Shown: in pieces, positions 1-7,398 of the stretch
Position numbering within the stretch: position 1 is the stretch's first letter
Layout of the letters: every line of letters starts with the position of its first letter
Source of the DNA: an uncultured Verrucomicrobiota bacterium
GTDB lineage: Bacteria; Verrucomicrobiota; Verrucomicrobiia; Opitutales; Opitutaceae
Length of the DNA: 33,690 bases
Assembly: GCA_903960515.1 (NCBI GenBank)
Contig: CAJCBL010000090.1
Coordinates: forward strand, 1 to 33,690
Direction: 5' to 3'
Notes under the pieces: generated by a model
What the model was told of the DNA's origin: nothing
Seen by the model: only the letters and a program-made list of their open reading frames with translations
The model's database searches: none
Program-made: the position numbers and the translations under genes

Positions 1-49
1 CTTGCACGCGATCTGTGCTCTGGATCGCGTGCAAGCACGCTCCTGCTAC
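1..49. repeat. REP-like palindrome, family a, cut by the window start
   Basis: The arms at 1-12 and 24-35 are perfect inverted copies (CTTGCACGCGAT against ATCGCGTGCAAG) around an 11-nt loop. The right arm continues to a CTCCTGCTAC end, which on the other strand gives a GTAG foot. The same family occurs as a pair plus a half-site at 28879-28986, so this is a dispersed element and not a local hairpin. The left foot lies outside the window. REP elements with a GTAG foot next to a hairpin are known substrates of RAYT transposases; the family assignment here is by resemblance. Confidence 0.75.
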
Positions 50-106
50 AGACACCGGAGCTTGGGCACTGGCCGAGCGCATCGCGGTGCGAAAGCCGGC
101 TACGCC

Positions 107-892
107 TCAGAACATGTATTTGCGTGCCACTGCCGATGGCGCGTTGTCCATGTCCATCAGCGTGAGGAAATCGATGGTCTTGAACTCGCGATCGATCGCC
201 GGCTCGCCGCAGATGCGGCAACCGATCATCAAATAGGCGGCCATCAGACGAGGAATCTTCGCGCTGATCTCGGGCATGGGCGTGAGCGGAAAGGCGTGGC
301 CGGGCATCGGCGTTGTGCGGAACTCCGGTGGGGCGAGGTACTTTTCGGCGAGTTGGTGGTACATCGCCGCACCCTCCGCCATGCTTTGCGAGGTGATCGA
401 GCTGCAGCCGATGAGGAAGCGGGCACCGCAACTGCGGGAGAAAATGGCGATGCCGCGCCAGAGGATCCCTACTACGGTCTGGTTGCGGTGGTCGTGGTGC
501 ACACAGGCCCGCCCGAGCTCGAGGATGCGGGCGCGGTGCGGCTCGAAGGGGGCGAAGTCGAACTCCTGCGCACTGTAATAGCCGAGCCCGGACGAGGCGG
601 CGAGCGGGCCGGGCAGCATGCGGTAGGTGCCCACGATGGTCCCGGTGGAGTTCTCCTCGACCAGGAGGTGCTGGCAGACGTTGTCGAAGCGGTCCTCGTC
701 GTGGCCGGTTAGCCAGGCGGACTCGAGGCCCTCGTGCAACTCGCGGTTGAATACCTCGAAGCGCAGGCGTTGGGCCGCCCTCAGGTCGTCGTCGCAAACG
801 GCCAGCCGCACCCGGTAAAGATCCGTGATGTACGGGAATCCCGGGGCGCGGGCAGCTGAAGGGTCGATGTGTGTGGTGGGCGGCACGGGCAT
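107..892 (-). CDS. GNAT-type N-acyltransferase (OlsB/FeeM-like, Acetyltransf_5 fold)
   Basis: The 261-residue protein resembles the long-chain acyltransferase branch of the GNAT superfamily, which includes the ornithine lipid enzyme OlsB and N-acyl amino acid synthases. Visible hallmarks are the block LRAAQRLRFEVFNREL near the N-terminus, a conserved acidic DEDRFDNVCQHLLV stretch, IVGTYRMLP, and the acyl-CoA/ACP-binding-like ELGRACVHHDHRN followed by a GARFLIGCSS core. By family, such proteins transfer acyl chains from acyl-ACP to an amino group and contribute to aminolipids, but the acceptor cannot be read from the sequence. I chose the ATG at 892 (MPVPPTTH) over one 14 codons upstream, because the upstream residues are an arginine-rich run unlike a protein start. 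No ornithine-lipid partner gene (OlsA-like) lies in the window. It is divergent from the TRAP genes, and the 274 bp between them shows no promoter I would defend. Confidence 0.72.
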   Translation of the reverse strand: MPVPPTTHIDPSAARAPGFPYITDLYRVRLAVCDDDLRAAQRLRFEVFNRELHEGLESAWLTGHDEDRFDNVCQHLLVEENSTGTIVGTYRMLPGPLAASSGLGYYSAQEFDFAPFEPHRARILELGRACVHHDHRNQTVVGILWRGIAIFSRSCGARFLIGCSSITSQSMAEGAAMYHQLAEKYLAPPEFRTTPMPGHAFPLTPMPEISAKIPRLMAAYLMIGCRICGEPAIDREFKTIDFLTLMDMDNAPSAVARKYMF

Positions 893-1166
893 GGTTGGAC
901 GCCGGCAGCGTGCGCGGCGGCGGGGCGGGCACAATACTTTTGCGCCAGGCTGTGTGACGGTAGGGTTAAGTTGGACGCCGACACGGTGCGGATACGCGGT
1001 GGTGCTCTAGGGCTGAACGGCATGAGCACGGCGTGCGCTCGGCAGCGATGGCGAGTAGCGCGCCGGGGGCGGAGTTCGCCGCTGAGGGCGGCCGGCTGGT
1101 CGGAGGGCAACTGCGTCGGGATTTCTGTTCGCCTTGCCGGGCCTCCTTTGGTTCAACGCCTCCGCC

Positions 1167-2114
1167 ATGCAGCCTCTCCCGACTACGCTCCGTTGTGTGC
1201 TCGCCGTGCTTTTCGCCGGCGGTTTGGCCGGTTGTTCGATCAACCGGCTGGCGGTCAACAAACTCGGCGACGCCCTCGCCGGCGGTGGGAGCGGCACCTT
1301 TGCCACCGACGACGATCCCGAGTTGGTGAAGGCTGCGGTGCCCTTCAGTCTCAAGCTCATGGAGAGTCTGTTGTTGGAAAGTCCCGAGCACCGCGGGCTG
1401 CTGCTGGCCTCCTCGAGCGGCTTCACTCAATACGCCTTCGCTTTTGTTCAGCAGGAGGCCGACGAGCTGGAGTCCCGCGACTACTCCGGGGCGCAGGCGA
1501 TGCGCCTGCGGGCGAAACGCCTGTACCTGCGGGCTCGCGACTACGGTCTGCGCGGCTTGGAGGTGCGCCAGAAGGGCGTGCGCGCGGCCCTCGCCGCCGA
1601 TCCGCGCCGGGCTTTGCTGAGTTTCCAGAAGGCCGATGCTCCCCAACTTTATTGGACGGCGGCGGCCTGGGCGGCGGCGATCGCTCTGGGCAAGGACGAT
1701 CCGGCGCTCATCGCCGAGGTGCCTCAGATGGAGGCACTTATCGACCGCGCCGCCGCGCTTGACGAGAGCTGGGGCGGGGGTGCGATCCACTCCTTCCTTA
1801 TCACCTACGAGATGAGCCGCCAGGGGCTGGCCGGCGACTCAGCGGAGCGCTCGCGCCGGCAATTCGACCGTGCCGTCGAGCTGGCCGGGGGCAAGCAGGC
1901 CGGGCCGTTCGTGAACTTCGCCGAGGCCGTGTGTGTGGAGCAGCAGGATTTTCGGCAGTTCGAGTCGCTGTTGCAGCGTGCGCTCGCCGTGGATGCCGAT
2001 GCCCACCCCGAGTTGCGTCTTGTCAACCTGGTGATGCAGCGCCGCGCCCGCTGGCTGCTCTCGCGCAAGGATGACCTCTTCCTGTTGCCCGCGCCCGCTG
2101 CACCGGCCCACTAA
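1167..2114 (+). CDS. tatT: TatT-family TRAP-associated lipoprotein (T component)
   Basis: The 315-residue lipoprotein has a hydrophobic signal and the lipobox LAGC with the lipidated cysteine at residue 23. The rest is mostly helical, with TPR-like content, and the block DAPQLYWTAAAWAAAIALGKDD is typical of the TRAP transporter T component characterised in Treponema (Tp0956). In that system TatT forms a trimer that binds TatP-type substrate proteins in the periplasm and is thought to hand hydrophobic ligands to the transporter. The ATG at 1167 places the signal peptide at the start; the upstream ATG at 1134 would bury it. The next gene starts 16 bp after the stop and encodes the partner solute-binding protein, which supports the call. 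No Shine-Dalgarno motif is visible before the start. Confidence 0.85.
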   Translation: MQPLPTTLRCVLAVLFAGGLAGCSINRLAVNKLGDALAGGGSGTFATDDDPELVKAAVPFSLKLMESLLLESPEHRGLLLASSSGFTQYAFAFVQQEADELESRDYSGAQAMRLRAKRLYLRARDYGLRGLEVRQKGVRAALAADPRRALLSFQKADAPQLYWTAAAWAAAIALGKDDPALIAEVPQMEALIDRAAALDESWGGGAIHSFLITYEMSRQGLAGDSAERSRRQFDRAVELAGGKQAGPFVNFAEAVCVEQQDFRQFESLLQRALAVDADAHPELRLVNLVMQRRARWLLSRKDDLFLLPAPAAPAH

Positions 2115-2130
2115 ATAGCTTCCCTCCCCC

Positions 2131-3159
2131 ATGCCCACGTCGTTTGTCTCCGCTTTTCTCCGTCGTTCGCTGGCCGCCGTGCTCGGCGCCGGATTGGCTG
2201 TGTCCGCTGCCGCCGCGCCCAAGCTCAAGCTGGGCACCCTCGCTCCTGTGGGCACCTCCTACCACAAGGCGATCATGGGCATGGCCGAGACGTGGCGCCG
2301 GGAGTCGGGGGGGACGGTGGATCTCAATATCTACGCCGGCGGCAAGCTCGGCGGCGAAGCGGAGATGGTGGGGTTGATGAAGGTCAACTCGCTGCAGGCC
2401 GCGCTGCTCACCGGGGTGGGGCTCTCCGAGATCGAGCCGGGCGTCACCGGGTTGCAGAACATTCCGATGGGTTTCCACTCCCTGTCCGAGGTGGATTTCG
2501 TGGCCCAGCGGCTGCGGCCGATGCTCGAGGAGCGCCTCGCGCAGAAGGGGTTTATCGTGCTTTTCTGGGTCGACTCGGGCTGGGTGCGCTTCTTCGCCAA
2601 CAAGCCGATGCTTCACCCCGGTGACCTGCGCGAGCTCAAGCTCTTCAGTTGGTCGGGCAATCCGGACCAGATTGAGCTCTACAAATCCGCTGGCTTCAAC
2701 GCCGTGCCCTTGGAGACTGCCGATATCGTGCCGGGGCTGCAGACGGGGTTGATCGACGCCGTGCCGCTGCCGCCCTTTTACGCGATGGCTGCGCAGGTCG
2801 ACACCCGGGCCGGTCACATGATCGACCTCAACTGGGCGCCTCTGGTAGGCGCGCTGGTGGTGCGCAAGGAGAGCTGGGAGAAGATCCCCGCAGCGACTCG
2901 CGCGGCCCTGTGGCAGGCGGCTGTGACTGCAGGCAAGGAGATTACAGCCACTGGCCGGCGCGAGATGGACGAATCGGTTTCCGCCATGGAGAAGCGGGGA
3001 CTGAAGGTGGCGCGGATCACTCCCGAGATTGAGGCGGAGTGGAGGGCGATCTCAGAGGAGGTGTATCCGATGATCCGTGGCAAGTTGGTTCCGGCCGATA
3101 TCTTCGACGAGACGATGCGCCTGCTGGTCGAGTATCGAGCCTCTCATCCCGCGCCCTGA
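2131..3159 (+). CDS. tatP: TRAP transporter substrate-binding protein (TatP/DctP family)
   Basis: The 342-residue exported protein has a signal peptide at about residues 1-29, ending AVSAAAA before PKLKLGTLAP. The mature part follows the DctP fold: GTSYHKAIMGMAETWRRESGG, IYAGGKLGGEAEMVGLMKVNS, then DLRELKLFSWSGNP and a GLIDAVPLPP segment where DctP proteins contact the ligand carboxylate. Together with TatT just upstream it would form the periplasmic part of a TPR-associated TRAP transporter that imports an organic acid or hydrophobic ligand using an ion gradient. In related loci a TatQ/M membrane gene follows. Here the coding strand instead runs into duplicated repeats, a RAYT and an IS element. 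The last codons (SHPAP) and the stop lie inside an 80-bp segment repeated at 3384-3463. Confidence 0.9.
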   Translation: MPTSFVSAFLRRSLAAVLGAGLAVSAAAAPKLKLGTLAPVGTSYHKAIMGMAETWRRESGGTVDLNIYAGGKLGGEAEMVGLMKVNSLQAALLTGVGLSEIEPGVTGLQNIPMGFHSLSEVDFVAQRLRPMLEERLAQKGFIVLFWVDSGWVRFFANKPMLHPGDLRELKLFSWSGNPDQIELYKSAGFNAVPLETADIVPGLQTGLIDAVPLPPFYAMAAQVDTRAGHMIDLNWAPLVGALVVRKESWEKIPAATRAALWQAAVTAGKEITATGRREMDESVSAMEKRGLKVARITPEIEAEWRAISEEVYPMIRGKLVPADIFDETMRLLVEYRASHPAP

Positions 3160-3496
3160 GCCGGTTTTTCACGCAGCCCCTCCAGTGGGCCTGTTGAGGC
3201 CGTACCGCCGCTACGGTGGACCCAGAAGGGAAGTCAGAAAACTTAGACGAAGTGGTTCATCTGGGTATCGGGCCTTGAGTGCGTACAGGTTTGATCGCAG
3301 ACGGTGCGTCGGCAAACGACGACCTTATCCCCTAGAAGGGACAGGTCGGATCCCATAGAAGGGACAGGTCGGAAATTTTAGACTCATCCCGCGCCCTGAG
3401 TCGGTTTTCACGCAGCCCCTCCTGTGGGGCCCGTTGAGGCCGTACCGCACCTACGGTGGCCCCCTCATCAGAAGGGACAGGTCGGAAATTTTAGAC
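3144..3496. repeat. Duplicated tatP 3' end plus four short repeats upstream of the RAYT gene
   Basis: An 80-bp segment at 3144-3223, covering the last codons and stop of tatP, recurs with a few changes at 3384-3463. Both copies contain a short GC hairpin of the form GCCC(C)...(G)GGGC. Each is followed by a copy of a 27-nt motif with core GGGACAGGTCGGAAATTTTA. The motif stands at 3357-3383 and 3470-3496 in full, at 3334-3350 truncated, and at 3224-3248 degenerate. No open frame of interest lies between the copies. The layout suggests tandem duplication or repeated insertion linked to the adjacent transposase, with the motif acting as that element's left flank. This mechanism is inference. Confidence 0.8.
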
Positions 3497-3527
3497 ATAG
3501 TCCCCGTCGTGAACAAATTGCGGCGTT

Positions 3528-4511
3528 ATGAGGCTGGGGCGTATCAAGGTTTCGCCTGAGGAGGGGCCGGCAGCTTACCACTGCATGACGCGCGTGGTCG
3601 CGGGGGAGAAGCTCATCGACGATCCGGCCAAGGAAATCTTGCGACGTCAGCTCTGGCTAGTGGCTGAGTTTTGCGGGGTCGAAATCCTCACCTACGCAAT
3701 CCTCAGCAACCACTTCCACATACTGGTGCGCGTGCCGCAGAAGATTGCCCCATCGAATACGGAATTGCTGCGCCGCTACCGCCTGCTCCATCCCAAGCCG
3801 ACCAAGTACCAGCAGGCGCGCATCGAGGTGATCGAGGCGCAGTTGGCGGCCGGCGGTCCCGAGGGCGAGGCGTGGCGGAGGCGCCAACTCGCGCTCATGG
3901 GCGATGTCTCCAACTTCATGAAACTGTTGAAGCAGCGTTTCGCCATCTGGTTCAACAAGGCACACCGCCGCTACGGCACTCTCTTTGCCGAACGCTTCAA
4001 GTCCGTGCTGGTGGAGTGCGCAGGCAATGCCTTGCGTACGATGGCCTTCTACATCGACCTCAATCCCGTGCGCGCCGGACTGGTCACCGATCCCAAGGAC
4101 TATCGCTTCTGCGGCTACGGCGAGGCCGTCGCCGGCCATGCCGCCGCCCGGGCCGGCCTCTGCCAGGTGCACGCCGTGAAATGGCAACAAGCCCACGCCG
4201 CCCATCGTATCGGCCTGTTTGGCACCGGTTCGGCCCCTCGCCTTGCCGGCTCAACCATCGCCCCGGCCGCCTTCCAAAAGGTGCTGCGACAAAAGGGCCA
4301 ACTTCCTCTCTCCTCGGTGCTGCGTTGCCGGGTACGATACTTCACCGACTCGGCTGTGCTCGGTTCGCAGGCCTTTGTCGCCCTGCATCTGGCTGCGTAT
4401 CGTCGCCGCTATGGCGCCCGCCAGCGCAGCGCCCCGCGTCCGCTCCTGCCCATCACCGATTGGGGCGGACTCACAGTCCTGCGCGCCCTGCGCCAGAGCC
4501 CCTTCGGGTAG
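3528..4511 (+). CDS. IS200-like Y1 transposase / RAYT
   Basis: The 327-residue protein belongs to the Y1 HUH transposase superfamily. The HUH metal-binding motif is at residues 62-64 in LSNHFHILVRVP, and the FYIDLNPVRAGLV block containing Y175, a candidate catalytic tyrosine, is the usual RAYT signature. RAYTs are single-copy domesticated relatives of IS200/IS605 transposases that act on single-stranded hairpin DNA and are tied to REP elements. This one exceeds the usual RAYT length (often 150-250 residues) through a C-terminal region of about 125 residues with a basic YRRRYGARQR stretch. It is preceded by repeated GGGACAGGTCGG motifs; I found no matching copy downstream before the IS630 insertion. 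The ATG at 3528 has no ribosome site. Confidence 0.85.
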   Translation: MRLGRIKVSPEEGPAAYHCMTRVVAGEKLIDDPAKEILRRQLWLVAEFCGVEILTYAILSNHFHILVRVPQKIAPSNTELLRRYRLLHPKPTKYQQARIEVIEAQLAAGGPEGEAWRRRQLALMGDVSNFMKLLKQRFAIWFNKAHRRYGTLFAERFKSVLVECAGNALRTMAFYIDLNPVRAGLVTDPKDYRFCGYGEAVAGHAAARAGLCQVHAVKWQQAHAAHRIGLFGTGSAPRLAGSTIAPAAFQKVLRQKGQLPLSSVLRCRVRYFTDSAVLGSQAFVALHLAAYRRRYGARQRSAPRPLLPITDWGGLTVLRALRQSPFG

Positions 4512-4573
4512 ATGGACAGGATTAGTGGCTGGCGGGACCGGAACGGGTGCGGGCGGAGAATTGGGGGGACGGG

Positions 4574-4589
4574 CAGCAGCAGCAGCAGC
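4574..4589. repeat. (AGC)5 triplet run in the RAYT-IS630 spacer
   Basis: Five AGC units lie in the 143 bp between the RAYT stop and the left end of the IS630 element. No gene is seen in this spacer. It is a short simple repeat of no evident function. Confidence 0.8.
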
Positions 4590-4654
4590 GCGCCACGGCG
4601 ACGACCTCCGATCCAGCCCGATTCATAGCGCGAGGCCGCCGCGCCCGACTCATA

Positions 4655-4681
4655 CCATTTTGCTTTCAAAAGAATAATAAC
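4655..4681 (+). repeat. IS630 left terminal inverted repeat
   Basis: The repeat begins CCATTTTGCTTTCAAA and ends AATAATAAC. It pairs with 5759-5785 with four mismatches, at positions 4, 10, 17 and 19. Confidence 0.93.
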
Positions 4682-4716
4682 CCCGCCTCCATGGGCCAGC
4701 CCTCGGAGGCATTTTT

Positions 4717-5220
4717 ATGCGCCCACCCAAAGACTTCCCCGCAGGAACAGCACAGCGCATGCAGGTTTTGCTACGGCAGGCCAAGACTGTCAGCGACCAG
4801 CGACGCATTCAGGTGGTATTGATGCGAGCATTGGATGGGTTACCCCCGGTGCGCATCGCCGCGCTGACCGGCTTAAGCGTCCATACCGTGAGAGTCATCC
4901 ACTCTCGTTTCCTTCGGGAGGGGGAAGCGTGGCTGACAGGCCGACCGGGGCGCGGTGGGCGGCGGCGCACCTTGCTTAGCGAAGCCCAGGCGAGTGCACT
5001 GCTTGCACGCCACGCGCTGGCCGCAGGCCAAGGGCAAGTGGTGGAGGCCGGGCAATTCAAACGCGACTACGAGAGCACAGTCGGCCACAAGGTCGCCGCA
5101 TCCACTGTTTACCGTCTATTGGCCAGAGCGGGATGGCGCAAGGTCGTGCCCCGGCCCAGCCACCCCCAAAAGGATCCTGTCGCGGAAGCAGCTTTAAAGA
5201 AAACTTCGCAGCGCGGGTAG
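4717..5220 (+). CDS. IS630 transposase, first frame (DNA-binding half)
   Basis: The 167-residue frame begins MRPPKDFPAG and carries two helix-turn-helix-like regions: DGLPPVRIAALTGLSVHTVR (about residues 40-60) and the winged part near KVAASTVYRLLARAGW, followed by the linker PRPSHPQKDP. In IS630 transposases this N-terminal half binds the terminal repeats. It lacks catalytic residues and ends at 5220. The next frame overlaps it from 5133 in the -1 register. A slippery heptamer at 5193-5199 would join residue 161 of this frame to ENFAARVAAI, giving a 352-residue protein of normal family length and without an alignment break. The short product could also be made and act as an inhibitor, as in other frameshifting IS families. 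Confidence 0.88.
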   Translation: MRPPKDFPAGTAQRMQVLLRQAKTVSDQRRIQVVLMRALDGLPPVRIAALTGLSVHTVRVIHSRFLREGEAWLTGRPGRGGRRRTLLSEAQASALLARHALAAGQGQVVEAGQFKRDYESTVGHKVAASTVYRLLARAGWRKVVPRPSHPQKDPVAEAALKKTSQRG

Positions 5221-5774
5221 CCGCTATCCACAGCCAGCACAGTCGGGCGCCAGTGGTGGTGTTCATGGATGAGGGGCGTTTCGGGCGTATCAGCCAGTTG
5301 GCCGCTTGCTGGGCGCCCATGCCCGTGCGGCCCAAAGTGCCACGGCAAATCGTGCGCGAGTCGCTTTACGCCTTTGCTGCGGTAGTCCCTGCGCCGGGCA
5401 AGTTGGTCTATCGCCTGTCGGCCAAGTGCAATACAGAGGCGATGTCCTTGTTCCTGCTCGATGTACTGGAGGCGTGGCCCGATTCGCCGGTGCTTCTGGT
5501 TCTCGACGGTGCCGGCTGGCACAAGGCCCGCACTCTGCCCGTGCCCGACCGGCTAATACTGATGCACCTGCCCCCTTACTGCCCCGAGTGCAATCCGACC
5601 GAACACATCTGGGACGAAGTTCGAGAAAAAGGATTCGCCAACCACCTCTTCGCCACCCTTGAGGCAGTCCAAGTTCGACTAATTATCCAACTTGAAGAAC
5701 TCGCCGCAGACACGCCGCGCCTGCGCGGCCTCACTCATTTTTCATGGCTTAGCCCGAAGTTATTATACGTTTGA
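5133..5774 (+). CDS. IS630 transposase, second frame (DDE catalytic half)
   Basis: This frame carries the RNase H-like catalytic core. The three acidic residues can be placed as D185 (VVFMDEGRFG), D264 (LVLDGAGWHKA) and E296 (ECNPTEHIWDE), numbered in the frameshifted 352-residue product. The LPPYCPECNPTEHIW block is diagnostic of IS630. The in-frame ATG at 5133 lies inside the first gene and is probably not the real start; translation most likely enters by -1 slippage at 5193-5199. The reading frame ends at 5774, inside the right terminal repeat. All catalytic motifs are intact. Confidence 0.88.
   Translation: MAQGRAPAQPPPKGSCRGSSFKENFAARVAAIHSQHSRAPVVVFMDEGRFGRISQLAACWAPMPVRPKVPRQIVRESLYAFAAVVPAPGKLVYRLSAKCNTEAMSLFLLDVLEAWPDSPVLLVLDGAGWHKARTLPVPDRLILMHLPPYCPECNPTEHIWDEVREKGFANHLFATLEAVQVRLIIQLEELAADTPRLRGLTHFSWLSPKLLYV
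5193..5199 (+). promoter_or_regulatory. Probable programmed -1 ribosomal frameshift heptamer
   Basis: The zero frame reads GCT TTA AAG, so the heptamer T TTA AAG has the X XXY YYZ form needed for simultaneous slippage to TTT AAA. Slippage joins the two transposase frames at a point where the fused sequence stays family-like (ALK-ENFAARV). The zero-frame stop TAG follows at 5218. I did not identify a clear stimulatory stem-loop by eye. Confidence 0.72.
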
Positions 5775-5785
5775 ATGCAAAGTGG
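5759..5785 (-). repeat. IS630 right terminal inverted repeat
   Basis: Read on the minus strand it begins CCACTTTGCATTCAAAC and ends TATAATAAC. It matches the left repeat at 23 of 27 positions and abuts the TA at 5786-5787. Confidence 0.93.
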
Positions 5786-6500
5786 TATCAAGCGCCACCA
5801 TCCCCCGGCGAGCTAATGCTTCCCCACGCACCGTCCGGCGGGCGTGTGTGTTCACTTCCGGCTCGCGCTTGGCCGGGATCGGCCTGCGGTTCGCCTTGCT
5901 GCGCTGCCTGCGGCCTGGGGCCGTGGAGGTTCGGCGCTCGCGGGGCCCCGTATTTTCGAAGCCAGCCTGCTCAAGGGGGAGACCGCGAATATGCGCCCAA
6001 CGTAGGGCCAGAAAGTCCGGCGTTATGATACCCCCGACAGTTTCGCGACATCGACATGGCCGCCGCACCAATGGAAGCCCAGAGCGTAGGCAACCTCGAT
6101 CCCGTGAATACCCTCTCCGTCGCTCGGAGCGGTTGGTTGGGACGTGAGCGGTAACGATTTAGCCGAATATGGGACCGGACTTTGCGGCCATACCGGTTCG
6201 ATCGCCGCTGGCACCCCTCGCCGTCTGCGTTTGAACCGGCCCGGGGAAGTTACGGCCCTACGACCGAAACGCAGTATCACGAAATTAGACGGCGGTGCTT
6301 TGAATCCCCAATACCAGATCGACATTCCCCGGGCGGATCAATTGCATCTGCGCTACCGTGGCCATGTACGCGGCTGTTCCGCAGGGTCGATTCCTTCCAG
6401 GAGAGCACCCTTGGACTCCGGAGGTCAGCGAGTTCCCATTCACCCAATCGTTTCACGCGGCTCGACGGTCGCAGCTGCGAAGCACAACCAGTTTCTGCAT
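5786..6500. other. 715-bp stretch with no convincing gene
   Basis: Open frames exist here but they are short and arginine/serine rich, resemble no family I know and have no ribosome site. The frame that reaches the next gene from 6144 adds 119 residues of such sequence before its signal peptide, so I treat it as non-coding. I see no tRNA, CRISPR or terminator. Composition stays GC rich. Together with the IS and RAYT just upstream this looks like decayed or accessory DNA. Confidence 0.6.
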
Positions 6501-7097
6501 ATGAATACTCCCAGATTGATGTTGCTCGGTGCGTTGGCCGTGATGGTGACGGCATTCTCGGCGGTGACCGGCGTTGCTGCCGACAAGGTGCCCGGACCGG
6601 CAGAAAGTAAGGTGACTTACAAGGTCGTCCGGATGGATGCCTACCAGAACTTCCTCAAGAACTGGGACGAGGAGAAGCAGGCCGTGTTGTATGCACTGAT
6701 CCGTACGCCCGCCCAGTATGGGGCCTTGTTCAATCCGGCCGCCGTGATGGGGGCTCATCGCCCCTACGCGCCCGAAGCCAAATCTTTCGAGAAGGAGCAG
6801 CTTTTGGTCGTGAGCAGAGTCGTGCTCTCGTCCGGGAAACGGGAGAAAATCTTTGAGGTGGAGCGGCTAGTTGAAAAGGACCACGCCCTCGTGTGCTCCT
6901 ATCGCTTCACCGAGCCCAAGAACAACTCCACATCGTACGAGAAGAACTGGTTGTCGCTCCAGATACCCCAGCACGACTACGCCAAGGTGATCTTCATCGA
7001 GAACGGCAAGCAGGTGGGGGAGTTGGACACAGCCAAAGGGCAATGGGCGGTGCCGGCTGTTACGCCGGACAAGGTGGACGAAGAGCCCGCCAAGTGA
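6501..7097 (+). CDS. Exported protein of unknown function, 198 residues
   Basis: I do not recognise this family. The ATG at 6501 opens a clear signal peptide (MNTPRLMLLGALAVMVTAFSA, cleavage probably after GVAA near residue 27). The mature part is soluble and charged, with the segment YQNFLKNWDEEKQAVLYALIRTPAQYGALF and a later beta-rich region (LVCSYRFTEPKNNSTSYEKNWLSLQIP) that ends in KQVGELDTAKGQWAVP. There is no lipobox, no PEP-CTERM tail and no cysteine pair. It is probably periplasmic. It stands alone, between the long non-coding stretch and a convergent gene. The start is chosen because the signal peptide begins there. Confidence 0.7.
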   Translation: MNTPRLMLLGALAVMVTAFSAVTGVAADKVPGPAESKVTYKVVRMDAYQNFLKNWDEEKQAVLYALIRTPAQYGALFNPAAVMGAHRPYAPEAKSFEKEQLLVVSRVVLSSGKREKIFEVERLVEKDHALVCSYRFTEPKNNSTSYEKNWLSLQIPQHDYAKVIFIENGKQVGELDTAKGQWAVPAVTPDKVDEEPAK

Positions 7098-7280
7098 TCG
7101 AAGTGAATTGGTGCTCGATTTCTGAATCGCAGGGGGCGACCACTGCTTGCGTCTCGGGCTGCCTATTCGGCCCCGGTTGCTCTGCAGCCTTCTCGACCGG
7201 AGACGGTGTAGTGCCGCTTACAGGATGTCGGAAGGCCGAACCTGGATAGGCGCCACCGCCCGCGGTGAAGCGGTGCGGCC

Positions 7281-7297
7281 GCGAGGTCTCGCCCTAC
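7281..7297. repeat. REP-like half-site, family c
   Basis: Read on the minus strand it is GTAGG followed by a GCGAG/CTCGC stem with a 2-nt loop. The CTACAATCGGACT flank is shared with 10513-10529. It sits in the 301-bp gap between two convergent genes (7098-7398), which otherwise holds nothing I can name. Confidence 0.6.
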
Positions 7298-7398
7298 AAT
7301 CGGACTCCAGGGAAACAGCGCCCTGGTTCTTCGGGTCCTGGATAAAATGCCTTTTGCGCTGGGGCCTGAGTCGCAACGGACGAGTGAGCGCGGACAGC

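Larger units (their letters stand above)
4655..5785 (+). mobile_element. Complete IS630-family insertion sequence, 1131 bp
   Basis: Both ends are visible. Inverted repeats of 27 bp (4655-4681 and 5759-5785) match at 23 of 27 positions, start with CCA, and are flanked directly by TA on each side (4653-4654 and 5786-5787). Insertion at and duplication of TA is the hallmark of the IS630-Tc1-mariner superfamily. The interior encodes one transposase in two overlapping frames joined by a likely -1 frameshift. No stop interrupts either frame, so the copy looks intact and possibly active. It sits between the RAYT gene and a long non-coding stretch. Confidence 0.95.

Noticed and set aside
5133-5135. 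ATG at 5133 as an independent start for the transposase catalytic half
   Set aside because: It lies 60 bp before the slippery site, has no ribosome site, and adds residues that do not align with IS630 proteins.
6144-6500. 119-residue N-terminal extension of the exported protein at 6501
   Set aside because: It would bury the signal peptide, and its sequence is unlike any protein family.
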